Shown here piece after piece: positions 16,466 to 18,752 of a DNA stretch of 18,752 nt. The notes beneath the pieces are model-generated. The model was given only the letters and a program-made list of their open reading frames with translations. It ran no database searches and was not told the DNA's origin. The stretch is from positions 1 to 18,752 of the forward strand of contig DASRNM010000079.1 in assembly GCA_035647435.1 (NCBI GenBank), in the 5' to 3' direction. Origin of the DNA: JAAZFZ01 sp035647435 (lineage in GTDB: Bacteria > Bacillota > Clostridia > Oscillospirales > Acutalibacteraceae). Made by a program: the position numbers and the translations under genes. Position 1 is the stretch's first letter. Every line of letters begins with the position of its first letter.

Positions 16466-16492
16466 AATGATATAAAATTGGAGGAATTAGAC

Positions 16493-16915
16493 ATGATATC
16501 TTTAATAATCGGTCACAGAGGTTCTGGCAAGACAAAGCAGCTAATTAAGCTTGTCAACGAGGCAATCGAGAATTCAAAGGGTAATGTTATTTGTGTTGAG
16601 AAGGAAACGAAGCTGACTTATGATGTCAATTACCGTGCACGACTTATTGCAACAGACCACTTCAAGGTTAAAGGTTATGACGCATTTTACGGTTTTTTAA
16701 GCGGCATTTGCGCAGGTGACCATGACATAACAGACATTCTTGTCGACGCAACCCTGAGAGTTGGCGGAAGAGATTATGAGCAGCTCAGTAGCTTCCTTAA
16801 ACAGATTAAAGTGCTTTCTGAAATTGCAGACAAAAAAATCACTTTCACCATTTCAGCTGACCATGAAGAACTTCCCAAAGAAATATTTGATTTTTGCGAG
16901 GTAATTAATTTTTAA
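16493..16915 (+). CDS. Small P-loop nucleotide-binding protein of unknown function
   Basis: This 140-residue soluble protein is one I do not recognise by name. It opens with a classical Walker A, GHRGSGKT (7-14), directly at the N-terminus. A hydrophobic strand ending in an acidic residue (DILVDA, D85) serves as a Walker B candidate, and a further strand (KITFTISAD, 115-123) could be the sensor strand. The spacing is that of a minimal single-domain P-loop ATPase or kinase; a remote likeness to thymidine-kinase-type folds is speculative. There are no zinc motifs or membrane segments. The frame opens at a TTG at 16478, but that codon lies in the ribosome-binding site (GGAGGA, 16480-16485), so the ATG at 16493 is the start. 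It sits 46 bases after pgi and before DUF177-rpmF. Confidence 0.8.
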   Translation: MISLIIGHRGSGKTKQLIKLVNEAIENSKGNVICVEKETKLTYDVNYRARLIATDHFKVKGYDAFYGFLSGICAGDHDITDILVDATLRVGGRDYEQLSSFLKQIKVLSEIADKKITFTISADHEELPKEIFDFCEVINF

Positions 16916-16941
16916 TATAAGCGACTGCAAATAAAAATATA

Positions 16942-16970
16942 TTGACAAACATTCCACAATTGGATATAAT
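16942..16970 (+). promoter_or_regulatory. Perfect-consensus promoter of the DUF177-rpmF unit
   Basis: TTGACA (16942-16947) and TATAAT (16965-16970) both match consensus exactly and are 17 bases apart. The leader before the ATG at 17012 would be about 35 bases. It fits strong growth-linked expression of a ribosomal protein. Confidence 0.75.
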
Positions 16971-17011
16971 ACTTTTTGCGCAGATTTTAAAAGCATAGGT
17001 GTGTAAAATTA

Positions 17012-17506
17012 ATGATTATTAAACTTGAGCCTGTATTTAATAACATAGGTTTTGAAAAAAGCTTTGATTACGAGCTGGCTTTTTCGGAAGACTTGTGGAA
17101 TGAGGACGACCCATTCACAACCCCTGTTAAAGTCAAAGGTTCGATTAAAAACAGAGCAGGCGTAGTTGAGTTAAGGGCACTGGTTGTTGCCGACACACAG
17201 CAAATTTGCGACAGATGTGCCGCAAACTTTTCAAAAAGATTGGAAATTCCCGTTGAGCATGTTCTTGTAACACAGCTCAATAATGAGGACAATGACGAGT
17301 TTATTGTTATTGAGGACATGAGGTTTAACCTCGACAGCCTTATCAGGGAGGACATTCTACTTGAATTGCCGGCAAAGGTTCTTTGCAGTGAGGACTGCAA
17401 GGGGATTTGCTCACAGTGCGGCAAAAATTTAAATGAAGGACCATGCAGTTGCGAAAAGCCGATTGACCACCGTCTTGAAGCCTTAAAGCAACTTTTGGAT
17501 AATTAG
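17012..17506 (+). CDS. DUF177 family protein (YceD/YlbN-like), zinc-ribbon type
   Basis: This 164-residue protein belongs to the DUF177 family found almost always next to rpmF. In other bacteria and plastids the family is linked to 23S rRNA accumulation or ribosome assembly. It has a pair C66-x-x-C69 and a C-terminal cysteine cluster C125, C129, C133, C136, C145, C147 (SEDCKGICSQCG, then CSC), probably binding zinc. The middle is acidic (NNEDNDEF). The ATG at 17012 has AGGTG about 10 bases upstream. L32 begins 36 bases after its stop, so the two are one operon under the consensus promoter. Confidence 0.9.
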   Translation: MIIKLEPVFNNIGFEKSFDYELAFSEDLWNEDDPFTTPVKVKGSIKNRAGVVELRALVVADTQQICDRCAANFSKRLEIPVEHVLVTQLNNEDNDEFIVIEDMRFNLDSLIREDILLELPAKVLCSEDCKGICSQCGKNLNEGPCSCEKPIDHRLEALKQLLDN

Positions 17507-17542
17507 AAATCGAAGGCTTTCATCAAGCGAGGAGGTGCTCAT

Positions 17543-17725
17543 ATGGCAGTCCCAAAAAGAAGAACATCAAAATCAAGGCGTGATAAGAGACGCGCAAGTG
17601 TCTGGAAATTGGACGTTCCCGCAATCGAGAAATGTTCAAACTGCGGCGAGCTTAAAAGATCCCACAGACTTTGTCCCGAATGTGGGTACTACAATGGCAG
17701 ACAAGTAGTTAAAATGGATGCATGA
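17543..17725 (+). CDS. rpmF: Large-subunit ribosomal protein L32 (bL32)
   Basis: This 60-residue basic ribosomal protein begins with the family start MAVPKRRTSKSRRDKRR, which threads into 23S rRNA. All four zinc-ribbon cysteines are kept (C31, C34, C44, C47), so this is the zinc-binding form rather than the cysteine-free form induced under zinc limitation. A strong GGAGGTG lies 5 bases before the ATG at 17543. It follows the DUF177 gene and is followed by a strong hairpin. Confidence 0.98.
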   Translation: MAVPKRRTSKSRRDKRRASVWKLDVPAIEKCSNCGELKRSHRLCPECGYYNGRQVVKMDA

Positions 17726-17752
17726 GCATTTTAATACAAACTGCTAACGGAG

Positions 17753-17798
17753 AGGTAGAGGAGGAAAACTTGTTTTTCGTCCCCTACCTTTTAGTTTT
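17753..17798 (+). terminator. Long-stem terminator or attenuator after rpmF
   Basis: The arms AGGTAG-AGGA-GAAAA and TTTTC-TCC-CTACCT pair with two mismatches over about 16 positions between 17753 and 17789, and TTTTAGTTTT follows. It ends 25 bases before the next ATG. A weaker hairpin (AGTTT/AAACT with T-run) overlaps its tail at 17793-17812. Confidence 0.7.
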
Positions 17799-17822
17799 GT
17801 ACAAACTTTTTTGGGTGATAAG

Positions 17823-18752
17823 ATGTCTGTAAGAATTTTTTCGGTCGAACCGAAATCCCTTTGCGACAAAAAAAGAATAAAAACAGGGGATACACTGGTT
17901 TCAATTAATGGCAATGAAATCGGTGATGTTCTTGATTATAAATTTTATGCGAGTGAACAAAAGCTCTCAATGGTTATAAAGAAACCTAAGGGCAAAATAA
18001 AAACAGTAAAAATCACTAAGGGAGAATATGAAGATTTGGGGCTCGGCTTTGAAACCTTCTTAATGGATAATCAACGCCATTGCTCCAACAAGTGCATTTT
18101 TTGTTTTATAGACCAGCTGCCAAAGGGGTTGAGAGAAAGCCTTTATTTTAAGGATGACGATGCAAGGCTTTCGTTCTTGTTCGGCAACTATATTACCTTG
18201 ACAAACCTTGAAGACAAGGATGTTGAGAGAATAATAAAAATGCACATCAGCCCTGTCAATATCTCCGTTCACACAATGAACCCTGATTTGCGTGTGAAAA
18301 TGATGAACAACCCGAAAGCGGGCAGTAGCCTTAAACATATTGAACGGTTTGCGAAAGCAGGCATAAAAATTAACACACAGCTTGTTTTGTGCCCTGGGAT
18401 AAACGACGGTGATGAACTTGAATACAGCCTAAATGAGCTGGCGAAGTTTTACCCTAGTATCAAGAGCATATCGGCGGTGCCTGTTGGGCTGAGTCGGTAC
18501 AGAGAAGGGATGTTTGAGCTAAATTCCTATACGAAGGAACAGGCCGAAGAGGTTATAAATATCATTGAAAAATTCAATCACCGTTTTATGTGTTATAATA
18601 ATGAAATAATTGCTTTTGCTGGCGATGAATTTTTTCTGATTGCCGGTAGAGATATTCCGAATGTTGATTATTACAATGGATTCCCTCAGCTTGAAAATGG
18701 AGTCGGTTTGTGGGCAAGTTTTAAGCATGATTTTGAGTCCGCATTAATGAGC
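17823..18752 (+). CDS. DUF512 protein with PDZ and radical-SAM-like domains (3' end outside window)
   Basis: The frame is open for 310 codons to the window edge, so the protein is cut. The N-terminal 70 residues look like a PDZ domain (GDTLVSINGNEIGD). Then comes a CxxxCxxC cluster, C87, C91 and C94 (CSNKCIFCFIDQLPKG), as in the DUF512/TIGR03279 family, which is related to radical-SAM enzymes. Further family sequence follows (SPVNISVHTMNPDLR, LCPGINDG, VPVGLSRYR), and the DUF512 domain proper starts at about 230. The biochemical function of the family is not established. The ATG at 17823 has GGGTG 6 bases upstream. No separate promoter is obvious, so it may be read from rpmF through the hairpin. 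Confidence 0.9.
   Translation, partial: MSVRIFSVEPKSLCDKKRIKTGDTLVSINGNEIGDVLDYKFYASEQKLSMVIKKPKGKIKTVKITKGEYEDLGLGFETFLMDNQRHCSNKCIFCFIDQLPKGLRESLYFKDDDARLSFLFGNYITLTNLEDKDVERIIKMHISPVNISVHTMNPDLRVKMMNNPKAGSSLKHIERFAKAGIKINTQLVLCPGINDGDELEYSLNELAKFYPSIKSISAVPVGLSRYREGMFELNSYTKEQAEEVINIIEKFNHRFMCYNNEIIAFAGDEFFLIAGRDIPNVDYYNGFPQLENGVGLWASFKHDFESALMS

Noticed and set aside
1..18752. Mobile elements, CRISPR arrays, tRNA or rRNA genes, toxin-antitoxin or defence modules
   Set aside because: I saw no transposase or integrase motifs, no regular short repeats, no tRNA-like cloverleaf and no rRNA sequence. Nearly all coding space is taken by recognisable metabolic, translation or transport genes.

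Overview
The window looks like chromosomal DNA from an AT-rich low-GC Gram-positive of class Clostridia. An Oscillospirales or Ruminococcaceae-like organism is my guess from gene content, not a computed placement. The support is: Firmicutes-type genes (tmcAL/ylbM, mtaB/yqeV, DUF177-rpmF, DUF512, a dacF-type carboxypeptidase), strong Shine-Dalgarno sequences, sigma-A promoters with 16-17 bp spacers, intrinsic terminators, and a cobalamin riboswitch that works by termination. I saw no tRNA, rRNA, CRISPR array, insertion sequence or phage gene.

Left part (1-5991, minus strand). A large multi-pass membrane protein runs off the left edge and has its own promoter. After an AT-rich spacer comes an energy-coupling-factor (ECF) transporter pair: a fused double ATPase and EcfT. 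A cobalamin riboswitch with a readable terminator/antiterminator cascade precedes ecfT. A HAD-family hydrolase lies just upstream, and the riboswitch promoter overlaps its stop codon. No substrate-binding S component is present.

Middle part (6091-12354). A GH2 glycosidase is followed by a WYL-domain regulator, with a palindromic hairpin between them. The regulator converges, with a 4-base overlap of stop codons, on a MntP manganese exporter. Acetate kinase (UUG start, own terminator) is divergent from TmcAL, the enzyme that uses acetate and ATP to make N4-acetylcytidine in tRNA-Met. This places an acetate/acetyl-phosphate enzyme beside an acetate-consuming tRNA modifier. A bidirectional terminator separates tmcAL from mtaB.

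Right part (12362-18752). MtaB (tRNA methylthiotransferase, minus) is divergent from a D-Ala-D-Ala carboxypeptidase. Then come glucose-6-phosphate isomerase, a small unrecognised P-loop protein, DUF177 (YceD-like) with ribosomal protein L32 behind a perfect-consensus promoter, a strong hairpin, and the first 310 codons of a PDZ/radical-SAM DUF512 protein cut by the right edge. Most of this is housekeeping: central carbon metabolism, translation and tRNA modification, and cell wall trimming. The ECF/B12 locus and the GH2-WYL pair look like the accessory part.

I do not see a clearly new multi-gene system. The best leads are the B12-switched ECF module without an S component, the layered riboswitch expression platform, the small P-loop protein between pgi and DUF177-rpmF, and an orphan consensus promoter in the 1999-2377 spacer.
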